DNA of 64,000 bases from Thermoclostridium stercorarium subsp. stercorarium DSM 8532 (GCF_000331995.1 NC_020134.1:1711465-1775464), one strand, 5' to 3'; shown: positions 36,650 through 46,942, counted from the stretch's first letter. Made by a program: numbers and translations. The notes: generated from the letters alone by a model not told the origin.

Positions 36650-38137
36650 ATGATGATACAAAAAAACTATAACTTTTGGTTTGTAACCGGAAGCCAGCAT
36701 TTGTACGGCGACGACACGCTGAAAGAGGTTAACAGGCATTCGGAAATAATTGCCTCGTGGCTTGACCAGAACACCCTGCCTCACTGCAACGTAGTATTTA
36801 AACCCGTCCTTACAACTCCCGAAGAAATTCTCAATCTCTGCGCCGAAGCCAATTTCGACAAGACCTGTGCGGGAATCATTACATGGATGCACACTTTCTC
36901 GCCTGCGAAGATGTGGATATCCGGATTAAATGAGCTTAAAAAACCTCTCCTTCACCTCCATACCCAGTTCAATTGCGAAATTCCCTGGGATACCATCGAT
37001 ATGGATTTCATGAACCTTAACCAGTCAGCCCACGGCGACAGGGAATATGGATTTATCGGCGCCAGAATGCGCATACCAAGGAAAGTTGTTGTAGGATATT
37101 ATAAAGACCCAGAAGTGAGCCGCGAAATACAGGTTTGGATGAACGCAGCAATCGCTTTTGTTGAAGGTAAAAATATCAAGGTTGCGCGTTTCGGAGACAA
37201 TATGCGCCAGGTGGCCGTTACCGAAGGTGACAAGGTTGAGGCTCAAATTAAATTTGGCTGGTCTGTGGACGGATACGGCGTAGGGGATCTGGTGGATTAC
37301 GTTTCCAAAGTAACAAACGACGAAATTGAAAATGTATTGGAAACATACAAAAAACTGTACGAATTCCCGTCTGATCCCAATACCCATGACGCAATCAGGG
37401 AACAGGCAAAGATAGAAGCAGGCTTGAAAAAATTCCTCGATGATGGCGGATATACCGCATTTACCACAACCTTTGAAGACTTGCATGGATTAAAGCAACT
37501 TCCCGGCCTTGCCGTTCAGCATCTTATGCATGAAGGTTACGGATTTGGCGCCGAAGGAGACTGGAAAACGGCTGCTTTGGTTCGCACAATGAAAATTATG
37601 AATACCGGCTTGCCTGAAGGAACATCCTTTATGGAGGACTACACTTATCACCTCGAACAGAACAATGAAATGATTCTCGGCGCCCACATGCTTGAAGTCT
37701 GCCCTTCCGTGGCTGCTGAGAAACCGAGGATTGAAGTCCACCCGTTAAGCATCGGCGGAAAAGCCGATCCTGCACGTCTGGTTTTCAAAGGCAGAAGCGG
37801 CCCTGCCATCGCCGCGTCTCTGGTTGACTTGGGAGATCGTTTCCGCCTGATTGTAAACGAAGTTGAGGCCATTGAACCCACGAAGGATATGCCGAGGCTG
37901 CCGGTGGCAAGAGTTCTCTGGAAGCCAAAGCCTTCGCTCCGCGATGCCGCCAAAGCATGGATTCTTGCCGGTGGGGCGCACCATACGTCTTTCTCATATT
38001 CAGTTACAACCGAGCATATGATGGACTGGGCAGAAATGGCGGGAATCGAGTTTGTTCTGATTAATGAAAATACCACTGACTTGTACAGATTCAGAGAGCA
38101 GCTTAGAATAAATGACTATGTCTGGAGAGCCCGCTGA
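36650..38137 (+). CDS. araA: L-arabinose isomerase
   Basis: A 495-residue enzyme that converts L-arabinose to L-ribulose. It has FWFVTGSQHLYG at the start, ITWMHTFSPAKMW, HTQFN, EDYTYHLE and the metal-binding His/Glu set of AraA; length is typical. A tandem ATGATG follows GGGGGAAGC; 36653 is equally possible. It stands alone, divergent from araR-araB-araD and ended by its own terminator. No arabinose transporter lies beside it. Confidence 0.97.
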   Translation: MMIQKNYNFWFVTGSQHLYGDDTLKEVNRHSEIIASWLDQNTLPHCNVVFKPVLTTPEEILNLCAEANFDKTCAGIITWMHTFSPAKMWISGLNELKKPLLHLHTQFNCEIPWDTIDMDFMNLNQSAHGDREYGFIGARMRIPRKVVVGYYKDPEVSREIQVWMNAAIAFVEGKNIKVARFGDNMRQVAVTEGDKVEAQIKFGWSVDGYGVGDLVDYVSKVTNDEIENVLETYKKLYEFPSDPNTHDAIREQAKIEAGLKKFLDDGGYTAFTTTFEDLHGLKQLPGLAVQHLMHEGYGFGAEGDWKTAALVRTMKIMNTGLPEGTSFMEDYTYHLEQNNEMILGAHMLEVCPSVAAEKPRIEVHPLSIGGKADPARLVFKGRSGPAIAASLVDLGDRFRLIVNEVEAIEPTKDMPRLPVARVLWKPKPSLRDAAKAWILAGGAHHTSFSYSVTTEHMMDWAEMAGIEFVLINENTTDLYRFREQLRINDYVWRAR

Positions 38138-38155
38138 TATCAAATTTTAGCCTGT

Positions 38156-38190
38156 AAAAAAGCCCCGGAATTTCTGTCCGGGGCTTTTTT
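38156..38190 (+). terminator. Intrinsic terminator after araA
   Basis: AAAAAGCCCCGGA and TCCGGGGCTTTTT form a strong GC stem with an 8-base loop and a T-run. With A-runs on the other side it also serves the converging RNase J gene. Confidence 0.9.
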
Positions 38191-38199
38191 CCGTTTACG

Positions 38200-39873
38200 T
38201 CAGCACGGTATTTCAATAATTACAGGCAAAATCATGGGTTTTCTCTTGGTTTTCTGGTAAAGATATGAACTCAGTTCATCCTTGACATTGTTTTTGATGT
38301 TCGCATAACTGCTTTTTCTCTTTCCAAGATTTTTCTGTATAATTTCAAGCGTCAGTTCTCTTATTTCGTCCATCAATTCTTCCGACTCTTTAACATATAC
38401 AAAGCCTCTTGATATAACCTCTGGGGTTGTTAATATTTTGCCATCCGAATTAACCGTAACCACCACAACAATCAAGCCGTCTTCGGAAAGGTGCTTTCTG
38501 TCTCTAAGAACAATATTGCCCACGTCTCCAACCCCAAGGCCGTCAATAAGAATACTCCCCGCCTGCACCGTTCCGGCAATCTGAGCCTTTCTCTGGGACA
38601 ATTCCAATACTTGTCCGTTTTCCATAATAAAAATATTCTCCTCCGGCATACCAAGGGACTGGGCAAGGTTCGCATGCTGTTTCAGATGCCTGTATTCACC
38701 ATGAACAGGCATAAAAAATTTGGGACGAACCAGCCTGTGAATAAGTTTAAGCTCCTCCTGCCTGGCGTGTCCCGAAACATGAACCTCAACAAGGGCTTCA
38801 TATATAACGTTTGCCCCCTGTTTGAACAAATCGTTTATGACACGGGAGATATATTTCTCGTTTCCAGGTATTGGGCTTGCCGATATAATAACCAGGTCGC
38901 CTTTTTCTATGCTTACCTTGCGGTGGCTGTTCGAAGCAATTCTCGAAAGCGCCGACATAGGCTCGCCCTGACTGCCGGTTGTAATCATCACTATCTGATT
39001 TCTCGGAAGTTTCTGTATCCTGTCTATATCAATCAAAACATCCGGAGGAATATTCAGATATCCCAGTTTCATTGCCGTTTTTACTACATTAATCATGCTT
39101 CGGCCGTTCAGCGCCACTTTCCGGTTAAACTTCATCGCAGAATTTACAATCTGCTGTATCCTGTGGATATTCGACGCAAAAGTGGCAACTATAATCCTGG
39201 ATTTCGCATCCTTAAACACATTATCAAGGGTTTCTCCGACAGTTCTTTCACTCATTGTGTAACCGGGGCGTTCAACATTGGTGCTGTCCGCCATCAAAAG
39301 CAAAACGCCTTTTTTGCCCAGTTCAGCTATCCGTGCAAGGTCTATCGGCTCGCCTTCAATGGGAGTATGATCAATCTTAAAGTCGGAAGTATGAAGGACC
39401 ACACCAACAGGCGTGTGGATTGCAAGTGCCACCGAATCTGCTATGCTGTGAGTTGATCTGATAAACTCCACTTTAAATGCTCCCAACTGAATGGTCTGAC
39501 CCGCTCTTACCGCCCTAAGCTCAGCCCTGTTCAGCATCTGGTGCTCTACAAGTTTGTTTTCAATCAACGCCAGTGTAAGATCGGTTCCATAAACAGGCAC
39601 CGGAATTCTGTTCAATACATACGGCAGAGCTCCTATATGATCTTCATGGCCATGGGTAACGATAATCCCTTTCACCTTCGACAGATTTTTCTCAAGATAG
39701 GTAACATCGGGAATCACCAGATCAATACCCAGCATCTCATCTTCAGGAAAAGCCACTCCGCAGTCCACAACAATGATACTTTCACCATACTCGAAAACCG
39801 TCATGTTTTTACCTATCTCTTCAAGACCGCCTAACGGAATTACTCTTAGCTTGTTTTTCTTTCTGTTTGCCAC
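38200..39873 (-). CDS. rnjA: Ribonuclease J
   Basis: A 557-residue metallo-beta-lactamase/beta-CASP nuclease with 5'-3' exo- and endoribonuclease activity in mRNA decay and rRNA maturation. Metal-site motifs: HGHEDHIGALPYV, LHTSDFKIDHTP and the DSTNVERPG loop; HVSGHARQEELKL and PVHGEYRHL are beta-CASP/RNase J hallmarks, and the C-terminal domain is present. Start is GTG 39873 (VANRKKNK), five bases after GGAGG; four codons upstream are open but have no site. Confidence 0.95.
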   Translation of the reverse strand: MANRKKNKLRVIPLGGLEEIGKNMTVFEYGESIIVVDCGVAFPEDEMLGIDLVIPDVTYLEKNLSKVKGIIVTHGHEDHIGALPYVLNRIPVPVYGTDLTLALIENKLVEHQMLNRAELRAVRAGQTIQLGAFKVEFIRSTHSIADSVALAIHTPVGVVLHTSDFKIDHTPIEGEPIDLARIAELGKKGVLLLMADSTNVERPGYTMSERTVGETLDNVFKDAKSRIIVATFASNIHRIQQIVNSAMKFNRKVALNGRSMINVVKTAMKLGYLNIPPDVLIDIDRIQKLPRNQIVMITTGSQGEPMSALSRIASNSHRKVSIEKGDLVIISASPIPGNEKYISRVINDLFKQGANVIYEALVEVHVSGHARQEELKLIHRLVRPKFFMPVHGEYRHLKQHANLAQSLGMPEENIFIMENGQVLELSQRKAQIAGTVQAGSILIDGLGVGDVGNIVLRDRKHLSEDGLIVVVVTVNSDGKILTTPEVISRGFVYVKESEELMDEIRELTLEIIQKNLGKRKSSYANIKNNVKDELSSYLYQKTKRKPMILPVIIEIPC

Positions 39874-39992
39874 GATAACCTCCATATTCTTTTATATTTT
39901 ATATATTTTAAACCCCAGCCCGGTCTCTGCATCCATACTCAACCATATGATTATATCACAGTAAAGCTTTAAATTGCAATTTAAATGACTTC

Positions 39993-40014
39993 AGGCCTCT
40001 TGGAGGCTTTTTTT
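39993..40014 (+). terminator. Orphan terminator-like hairpin before cca
   Basis: GCCTC and GAGGC with a TTG loop, followed by seven T. No plus-strand gene precedes it, so it may end a leader or small RNA, or stop antisense transcription into the region. Confidence 0.4.
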
Positions 40015-40135
40015 ATTATTTCCCGCATTTTTTTGTTATAATCTCCATAGCAGACATTCATTTATTAATAAAGCCAGAAAAATGTTATAATAGTTCCGTA
40101 TAATTTGATAATAATCAGAACTTTCAGGAGGCTTT

Positions 40136-41362
40136 ATGCATTTACCCGACGAAGTGATGACAATTATAAACACGCTTGAAAAACACGGGTATGAGGCGTA
40201 TATCGTAGGCGGTTGCGTGCGTGACATGCTTCTCGGGCTTAAGCCAAAGGATTACGACATATGTACGTCGGCTTATCCCGAACAGGTTATGGAATTGTTT
40301 CCCAGAAGCATTCCGACAGGCATAAAACACGGAACTGTTACCGTTATTATAAACAATACTCCCTTTGAAGTTACAACTTTCCGGATTGAATCCGGTTATA
40401 CCGACTTCAGGCATCCGGAGAAAGTAATATTTTCTGACTCCCTCACTGAAGATCTCAAAAGACGGGACTTCACTATTAATGCGATGGCTTATCACCCCGT
40501 TAAGGGCGTTATAGATCCTTTCAACGGCATTAACGACCTCAGGAAAATGGTGATAAGGACTGTTGGCAATCCGAGGGAAAGATTTGGCGAAGACGCGCTA
40601 AGGATGCTCAGGGCCATTCGTTTTCAGGCTGCTTACGGTTTTTCAATCGATCCGGATACCTTTTCGGCAATAAAGGAGCTTTCCGGAAACATCAGTGCAA
40701 TCAGCCGCGAAAGAATACTGGAGGAACTGAACAAAACTTTGCTCTCATCGCATACTGAAGCTTTCGGGAGTTTGTTTGAAACAGGACTGTTAAAATTCAT
40801 CTTTCCCGTTTTCTTTTCCGAAAAAGGGGATTTCTCGCTTTTAAAAAAACTTCCTGAGGAAATTTCAACAAGATGGGCAGGTTTTCTGTGGCTTGCTGAA
40901 ATTCGTGATCCGGGAAATATAAAAGAAATCTGTTCGTGCCTTAGAATGAGCAACAAACTGAAAAATGACATTCTGAAAATTTCAGTGACGCTCAAAACCG
41001 GACTGCCGAAAAATCAGTTCGTAATGCGTCTTACTCTGGCGGACACCGGTTGTGAACCTTTTGCCCGTGCCCTGAATATTATGAAAGCTTTTGGCTTGTA
41101 CCAAACCAATATATCAGACGCGGAAATATCCTTTGAGCGAATAATCGCTGAAAAGCACTGTTTAAGCCTTTCTGAATTGGCCGTTAACGGCAGCGACCTT
41201 ATAGCAATGGGCGTTAAACCGGGAAAAAACCTTGGGGTTATATTAAATACTTTATTTCTTTGCGTGCTGCAAAATCCCGATCTGAACCGTAAAGACATTC
41301 TCATTCATTTCGCCGGTATTATAAACAACAAGTTCGGCAACAGAGAGGCTTTGGACTTTTGA
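40136..41362 (+). CDS. cca: CCA tRNA nucleotidyltransferase
   Basis: A 408-residue class II tRNA nucleotidyltransferase. The head has IVGGCVRDMLLG (about 23-34) and the catalytic DYD (39-41); RRDFTINAMAYHP and RFGEDALRMLRAIRFQA follow in the neck. The C-terminal body is divergent. It adds or repairs the 3' CCA of tRNAs; whether it adds all three bases or shares the work with a second enzyme cannot be told. CAGGAGG lies before the ATG. Confidence 0.94.
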   Translation: MHLPDEVMTIINTLEKHGYEAYIVGGCVRDMLLGLKPKDYDICTSAYPEQVMELFPRSIPTGIKHGTVTVIINNTPFEVTTFRIESGYTDFRHPEKVIFSDSLTEDLKRRDFTINAMAYHPVKGVIDPFNGINDLRKMVIRTVGNPRERFGEDALRMLRAIRFQAAYGFSIDPDTFSAIKELSGNISAISRERILEELNKTLLSSHTEAFGSLFETGLLKFIFPVFFSEKGDFSLLKKLPEEISTRWAGFLWLAEIRDPGNIKEICSCLRMSNKLKNDILKISVTLKTGLPKNQFVMRLTLADTGCEPFARALNIMKAFGLYQTNISDAEISFERIIAEKHCLSLSELAVNGSDLIAMGVKPGKNLGVILNTLFLCVLQNPDLNRKDILIHFAGIINNKFGNREALDF

Positions 41363-41371
41363 ACCTGATAT

Positions 41372-41404
41372 AAAAAGCCGGTAAATGAATTTTACCGGCT
41401 TTTT
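41372..41404. terminator. Intrinsic terminator between cca and the converging gene
   Basis: AAAAAGCCGGTAAA and TTTACCGGCTTTT form the stem with a 5-base loop. A- and T-runs on both sides make it work in both directions. Confidence 0.85.
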
Positions 41405-41416
41405 ATAATAAGAAAT

Positions 41417-43429
41417 TTACTTTTTGTCCCTCCATCTGGCAAAGGAATATTCACCACGGTAATTTGAGAAATTATAGCGCGGGTATTTATCAGGCACATA
41501 TTCCCTGTCGGCAATTTCACAGGGTCTGTCCTGAGTATATATGTACATTTTGTTCTCATCCCACAGTATTATTTCATCCCTTGCATCCCCCATGATATCA
41601 ATAACTTCGGCACATAAATCCGGATGTCCGTCGTCAGGGAATGACACAACCACATCACCTTCGCCGTCAATCATTCCGCCGTATTTGACATTCCCGTTAA
41701 GCAGTATCAGTTCAGTCCCGTCACCGCACCAGTTAACAGGCGCAATAATATTTCCGTTGCTCGATGGTTCCATATGCCAGATTTCATTTCCCTTGCAGTC
41801 GTACAGGTATATAATCCCCTGGTTTCCCCAGTACGTCGTGGTACAAATCTGAAGCCCCGGTATGTCTGAGCGGAATTTACCTGCGCTGATACGCTGTCCG
41901 TGACCGTTAATATCCCGCACAAGAATGTTTCCGTTCTTGTCCACAATCATAAAGCCTTCCCAGCCTGCCACAAGGGCTATTAATTCATCCCGATCGGGAT
42001 CAAATTTACCATAAATGATTTCGTCCACATGATCGGTTTCAATGGGCAGCTTCCATATCAGTTTTCCGTCACTGGAAACAAGATTGTAGCAGCTTATAAT
42101 CTCGTCCTTTCCGTCCCCGTTAATATCGCAGGAATACGGAAAATGCCCGGTATTGTTGTGAGTGAACTTCCATAATAAATTCAAGTCGCTGTCATACACC
42201 CAAAGACGGCTGTATCTGTCTTTTATCAGAATATCTGTCGGCCTTTCCTTGCCTGAAACATTAACAATTCGTATTGCGTCAACGTTTACCCTGTCGAAGG
42301 CATGTTTTTTAAATTCAATGCCGCAAAGCTTATCTGCCGGGTCTTCATTAAACGGCGTCGGAACGCTTTTTTTCACCTTTCCTGTTTTCCCGTCAAGAAT
42401 CATCAGTTTAAAATTTCTGGACATTATGACTTCGTCAGCGCCGTCGCCGTCAATATCGTATACCTGGAAAGGCAGATCCGCGGTAAGATACGCATTGTCT
42501 TTTAATCTGCTCGGCTCACCTATCTGCCACAGGACTTCTCCGGTTTCAATGCTCACTGCCGTAAGGCAGCTTATAACGGCATACCTGTCCTTATATACGC
42601 GTTTCTGATGCTGCGCCATTACAAAAAACCATTCATCGGTTCCGGTAAGGTGCCCGAAACGTATCTGCCTTCCTGCTCCGAAATCCTTGAGATCTATAAT
42701 TTTAACAAGTTTCGGTTGCGGGTATTTAAGGCGCTTATCGGCGACGCGTTTTTCTTTTACCTGTTTCTTCCTGATATAATTCTGATATTCATCAGAATCG
42801 CAGCAAACTTTTACGTCGGTAAACTGAGTGGGCATATAAGCCGCAATCGCAATAGAACCATATGAATAACGGTCGTTTACCGCTTCTATCAGCAGCTTAT
42901 TGTCGACATAACATTTCATTAAATGGCCTTTTACGTCCACCTTCAGCTCATAAAACGTGTCGCAGTTGAAGTCAAAATTTGCCTCGCCAAGAAGTTCCCT
43001 CTTTTCCTTCTCTACGAGGTATAAGCAGGCCTTCTGATCACACAGCATGAAAGCATAATGCATAAGGCTTGTCTGATACCTGAAAAGCAGGCCGGCGGGC
43101 TCTTTTGTATACAAAGGCCGCATTCTGACCGAAACGGTATAATCTTCCCAGTCCTTGTCGCCTGCTACAAGTGTAGGACATGATATATGCTTTCCGGGGG
43201 TAAGTACGCGCATCTGCTCCATGAATTTTTTGCCGTCTTCTTCGGTAACAATCCACGAAGGTCCGCGGTAGTTGGAATCGGTTATCGGATCATACCACTG
43301 CCCCGTATACCCTTTTACAGGGTAATAGTGATATTCCCCCATTGCGGAATGTTCCGGATCATATGGAAAAGGTCCGATGGGAAAATCAGTAAAATCGTTG
43401 CTGAAAAGCAAAATTTTTTTATCGTCCAT
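41417..43429 (-). CDS. Cytosolic jelly-roll plus FG-GAP-like beta-propeller protein, putative glycan-active
   Basis: A 670-residue protein without signal peptide. Residues about 55-230 look like a concanavalin/LamG or 3-keto-disaccharide-hydrolase-like jelly roll (DYTVSVRMRPLYTKEPAGLLFRYQ split; LKVDVKGHLMKCYVDNKLLIEAV). The rest is a propeller with calcium-type loops at blade ends: YDIDGDGADEVI, CDINGDGKDEII, ILDGKTGKV. Similar C-terminal blades occur in rhamnogalacturonan lyases, but I see no catalytic signature. It is the last gene of the ABC importer operon (78 bases after the binding protein gene), so it may process or bind the imported oligosaccharide. GGGGTGAATTG precedes the ATG. Confidence 0.75.
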   Translation of the reverse strand: MDDKKILLFSNDFTDFPIGPFPYDPEHSAMGEYHYYPVKGYTGQWYDPITDSNYRGPSWIVTEEDGKKFMEQMRVLTPGKHISCPTLVAGDKDWEDYTVSVRMRPLYTKEPAGLLFRYQTSLMHYAFMLCDQKACLYLVEKEKRELLGEANFDFNCDTFYELKVDVKGHLMKCYVDNKLLIEAVNDRYSYGSIAIAAYMPTQFTDVKVCCDSDEYQNYIRKKQVKEKRVADKRLKYPQPKLVKIIDLKDFGAGRQIRFGHLTGTDEWFFVMAQHQKRVYKDRYAVISCLTAVSIETGEVLWQIGEPSRLKDNAYLTADLPFQVYDIDGDGADEVIMSRNFKLMILDGKTGKVKKSVPTPFNEDPADKLCGIEFKKHAFDRVNVDAIRIVNVSGKERPTDILIKDRYSRLWVYDSDLNLLWKFTHNNTGHFPYSCDINGDGKDEIISCYNLVSSDGKLIWKLPIETDHVDEIIYGKFDPDRDELIALVAGWEGFMIVDKNGNILVRDINGHGQRISAGKFRSDIPGLQICTTTYWGNQGIIYLYDCKGNEIWHMEPSSNGNIIAPVNWCGDGTELILLNGNVKYGGMIDGEGDVVVSFPDDGHPDLCAEVIDIMGDARDEIILWDENKMYIYTQDRPCEIADREYVPDKYPRYNFSNYRGEYSFARWRDKK

Positions 43430-43506
43430 TCAATTCACCCCTGAAATAATATAACTGATGCCTGTGCCCCCCCTTTTCACAGACATCATTCAGTATGCAA
43501 ACACGG

Positions 43507-45063
43507 TTATTTGTTATATGAATTATTATACCATTCAGTATAAAGTTCTACCCAGCGTTCCCCTCCATATTTATACCAGCCTGCAACATAATCATCCCAT
43601 GTAGCGTCTATGTCTTTTTTACCCATAATCACTTCGTCACGGTATGACGCTACATATGTGTCAAAGTCATAATCACTGAGTTCACTGAATTCCGGGGCTG
43701 ATACATAAATCGGGTCATTTGTTCCATACTGTTCGGAAAGCTTAAGATGCTCCATTGCAAGTTCTCCCCATGACTGGGTAAGGATTGGAAGCAGCTGGCT
43801 GTCTACTTTGCTCTTCTGATGTCCAAGGGTAATAAAGCGCCATGCCCAGTTAATTCCGGCCCTGTCTTCACGGATTACTATTTCACCGTTAACTTTGTCG
43901 TAATCCCAGCCTTCAATTCCTGCATGAACATATACCGAACCTTCATCTGTTTCAGACCAGTCAAATATCTGAAGTACTTTTTCAGGATACTTGCACGCTG
44001 TTGTAATTCCTATCCAATGTCTTATAGGTGTTGCGTATACATATTTTGACTCTCCTCCTCCGTTAACTTTCTGCGGAGGTCTGAGAGGATACAGATTTTC
44101 TCTCATTGAACTTAAGGTTGAAAGCGACCAGAATAAGTTCAGAACTCCAAATTTTCCATTCATAAACTCTTCTTCGGTCTGTTTCTGCGTCTTTGTTATG
44201 TAGTCAGGAACTATGATACCGTCAGCATAAAGCTTTGCAAGGAACTTCAGATAATCTTTGTATCCATCGGTAATATAATTGGGAATCACTTTTCCATCCA
44301 CTACCTGGAACTGAGCTGCATCAAAAGCATCTATGAAAAGCATTCCCATATAACGTTCCGCAACACTGTTCATGGCCGTGCCGCCACTGCAGCCGCTTAA
44401 GCCATATGTATCATTAAGACCGTTGCGATCGGGATCATTGTACGTAAAAGCATATAACATATTGTAATAGTCGTCTACAGTTTTTAAAGTTGAAGGATCA
44501 ATGCCCAGGTTCTCAAGCCAGTCTTTCCTTGCATATGAAAGATACGGGGTAGTATCATACCTTACAAAAGGTATTCCATAAATACTTCCGTCTATTTTTG
44601 AGTAATTCCAGTACTTTTCGTCAACGCCGGCCATCAGATTGGGATAATCGGTTTCATTGAGCAAATCATCAAGTTTTATCAGCGCACCGTCATAAGCGTA
44701 TTTAAAATATAGTGATTTTGAAAGCTGCACATAATCCGGGTAATCCCCTGATGCCATAACGGTATTAACCTTATTTTCATAGTTTGAACTTTCACTGATA
44801 ATTTCAATATCAATATTCAGTGTATCACGCAGATAGTTGATATACGGGTTGTCGTTTACGTCATACCCTTCGGTGTCTACATTAATCTGGCAAAGGAAAG
44901 TCAGTTTCACCCGTTTATCAGTATTTGTGCCTGACTGCTGGGCAGAGCCCGTTTCAGATTTTCCACCTGAATCCGCTGCAGTCGTTCCGGTATCTGTCTT
45001 GCCACAAGCGGCGATGGACACGACTAACACCAAACACAAAATCACCGCTAAGGCCTTCCTCAT
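43507..45063 (-). CDS. Extracellular sugar-binding lipoprotein (LplA/YtcQ type)
   Basis: A 518-residue solute-binding lipoprotein of the large family that serves LplB/YtcP-type importers. Lipobox SIAAC with lipidated Cys20; a Ser/Gly/Thr-rich linker follows. NPYINYLRDTLNIDIEI, YGIPFVRYDTTPYLSYARKDWLENLGID (split) and the large C-terminal lobe fit oligosaccharide binders of plant cell-wall systems. AAAAGGAGG precedes the ATG. It is third in the operon after the two permeases. Confidence 0.93.
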   Translation of the reverse strand: MRKALAVILCLVLVVSIAACGKTDTGTTAADSGGKSETGSAQQSGTNTDKRVKLTFLCQINVDTEGYDVNDNPYINYLRDTLNIDIEIISESSNYENKVNTVMASGDYPDYVQLSKSLYFKYAYDGALIKLDDLLNETDYPNLMAGVDEKYWNYSKIDGSIYGIPFVRYDTTPYLSYARKDWLENLGIDPSTLKTVDDYYNMLYAFTYNDPDRNGLNDTYGLSGCSGGTAMNSVAERYMGMLFIDAFDAAQFQVVDGKVIPNYITDGYKDYLKFLAKLYADGIIVPDYITKTQKQTEEEFMNGKFGVLNLFWSLSTLSSMRENLYPLRPPQKVNGGGESKYVYATPIRHWIGITTACKYPEKVLQIFDWSETDEGSVYVHAGIEGWDYDKVNGEIVIREDRAGINWAWRFITLGHQKSKVDSQLLPILTQSWGELAMEHLKLSEQYGTNDPIYVSAPEFSELSDYDFDTYVASYRDEVIMGKKDIDATWDDYVAGWYKYGGERWVELYTEWYNNSYNK

Positions 45064-45091
45064 AAGATATACCTCCTTTTAAATTCACAAT

Positions 45092-45982
45092 TTATCCTTT
45101 CACAGAACCGACCATAATGCCCTTCACAAAATATTTTTGCAGGAAGGGATATACCATTAAGATCGGCAGTGTGGAAGCAAAAATAGTGGCAGTTTTAAGT
45201 GAAAGCGTTGGCATCCAGCGCGCTGAAGCATCGCCAAAAAGGTCATCGGTCTGACCTGCTGCGACGATGTCGTTTAGGTATACCTGAAGAGGTTTTTTAG
45301 AAGGAGTATTTATATAAAGGATACCATCCATCAATGAATTCCAGTGATATACTGAAATGAAAAGTGTAATGGTCGCAATCGCCGGCATAGCCACCGGGAT
45401 CATCAGCTTATAGAATATTATCAGGTCGTTTGCCCCGTCTATTTTAGCTGACTCTTCAATTTCATCGGGAATACCTTTGAAAAAGTTTACCAGAACTATT
45501 ACGTTGAATGTATTTATCATATTAGGAATTATCAATGCCCAAATTGAATCAATCAAACCTGTATACCGCACAACAAGATATGTCGGAATTATTCCGCCGT
45601 TAAATAACATCGTAAAAACGATAAACACCATGAAAAACTTTCTTCCTCTGAGATACTTCCTTGACACCGCATATGCAAGCGAACTTGAAAGGGTAACTCC
45701 CAGTGCCGTACCAATTAAAGTCCGTATTACCGATATCCTGAAGGATGAATAAAAACGTGCGTGATTGAAGGTAACTTTATACGCCTGAAGTGAAAAACCT
45801 TTAGGCCACAGAATTATCTGACCCTCACGGACAAATTGGGGAGCACTTATTGAAACGACAAAAATATAGTAAAATGGGAACAGACACATAAGACCAAACA
45901 ATGTCATTACAATATAACTGATTATCTTAATTACATCGGTTTCTTCCCTGATTTGCTCCCTGTTTTTACCCACAGAAATCAT
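45092..45982 (-). CDS. Sugar ABC transporter permease, YtcP/LplC type
   Basis: A 296-residue CUT1 permease with six predicted helices and the EAA loop EIEESAKIDGANDLIIFYKLMIPVAMP that docks the ATPase. Start: ATG 45982 lies right against GAGGG of the coupling region; GTG 45973 (VGKNREQIR) would have better spacing. It follows the partner permease by three bases. The ATPase subunit is not encoded here; an MsmX-like shared ATPase elsewhere is expected. Confidence 0.93.
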   Translation of the reverse strand: MISVGKNREQIREETDVIKIISYIVMTLFGLMCLFPFYYIFVVSISAPQFVREGQIILWPKGFSLQAYKVTFNHARFYSSFRISVIRTLIGTALGVTLSSSLAYAVSRKYLRGRKFFMVFIVFTMLFNGGIIPTYLVVRYTGLIDSIWALIIPNMINTFNVIVLVNFFKGIPDEIEESAKIDGANDLIIFYKLMIPVAMPAIATITLFISVYHWNSLMDGILYINTPSKKPLQVYLNDIVAAGQTDDLFGDASARWMPTLSLKTATIFASTLPILMVYPFLQKYFVKGIMVGSVKG

Positions 45983-45985
45983 CCC

Positions 45986-46942
45986 TCACCATAAGCTTTT
46001 TTCAAAGCATCTTTTACTTATAGCATTACAGATTAAAAGAAGTATAAAGCCTATTACCGACTGAAAAAGACCAATAGCGGTGGTAAGACTGAAGCGTCCG
46101 TTTCCAATACCCACTCTGTAAACATATGTGCTTATGACATCGCCTGTACTGTATACTGTAGGATTAGCCAGAACATAAATCTGTTCAAAACTTACGTTCA
46201 TAATTCTTCCAATGTCCAGAAGCAACATAACGATTATGGTTTCTGAAATACAGGGTATGGTAATATACCGTATGAGCTGCAGTTTGTTTGCCGAATCGAT
46301 TTTAGCTGCTTCATACAACTGAGGATCAATATTTGTAATTGCAGCCAAATATATAATAGTTCCCCAGCCGGCTTCTTTCCATATATCAGAAGCAACCACA
46401 ATCCATCGGAAATATTTGGGCTCTGACATAAAGAAAATTGGTTCCTTCCCCATTAATTTTATTACCTGGTTTACAATGCCATCAGTTGGACTTAGGAACG
46501 TAATAATGATACTTCCGAATACAACCCATGATACAAAATGGGGAAGATATATCAGTGTCTGAAGAGTTCTTTTGTATTTAACATTCATAATCTCGTTTAA
46601 CATAATTGCAAAAATTATCGGAGCCGGAAAATAAAATATTAGTTTCAAAACATTGATTGCAAGGGTATTTTCAACCAGTTGCCAGAAATTGCGATGTTCA
46701 AAGAAAATATATTTAAAATATTTTAAACCCACAAACTCGCTGCCTTTAATACCCTTAACAACATTGAAATCGCAAAAGGCTATATAAAGCCCTAACATTG
46801 GGAGGTACCTGTAAATTAAAAACCATATTACTCCCGGTACAAGCATCAAATATAACCACCGATTTTTCACAATATCTCTGACAAGCTGATGAAAATATCC
46901 GGGACATTTTTTTACAAATTTTTTGTTCGCCACCGAGTCCAT
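45986..46942 (-). CDS. Sugar ABC transporter permease, LplB/YteP type
   Basis: A 318-residue CUT1 permease. YLMLVPGVIWFLIYRYLPMLGLYIAF is the typical first helix region of LplB proteins and LYEAAKIDSANKLQLIRYITIPCI is the EAA loop. GGAG lies six bases before the ATG. First gene of the importer operon, divergent from the YesM/YesN pair that probably controls it. Confidence 0.94.
   Translation of the reverse strand: MDSVANKKFVKKCPGYFHQLVRDIVKNRWLYLMLVPGVIWFLIYRYLPMLGLYIAFCDFNVVKGIKGSEFVGLKYFKYIFFEHRNFWQLVENTLAINVLKLIFYFPAPIIFAIMLNEIMNVKYKRTLQTLIYLPHFVSWVVFGSIIITFLSPTDGIVNQVIKLMGKEPIFFMSEPKYFRWIVVASDIWKEAGWGTIIYLAAITNIDPQLYEAAKIDSANKLQLIRYITIPCISETIIVMLLLDIGRIMNVSFEQIYVLANPTVYSTGDVISTYVYRVGIGNGRFSLTTAIGLFQSVIGFILLLICNAISKRCFEKSLW

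Noticed and set aside
38491-39456. 321-codon plus-strand frame within the RNase J gene
   Set aside because: Antisense shadow of a highly conserved gene; composition of the product is not protein-like.
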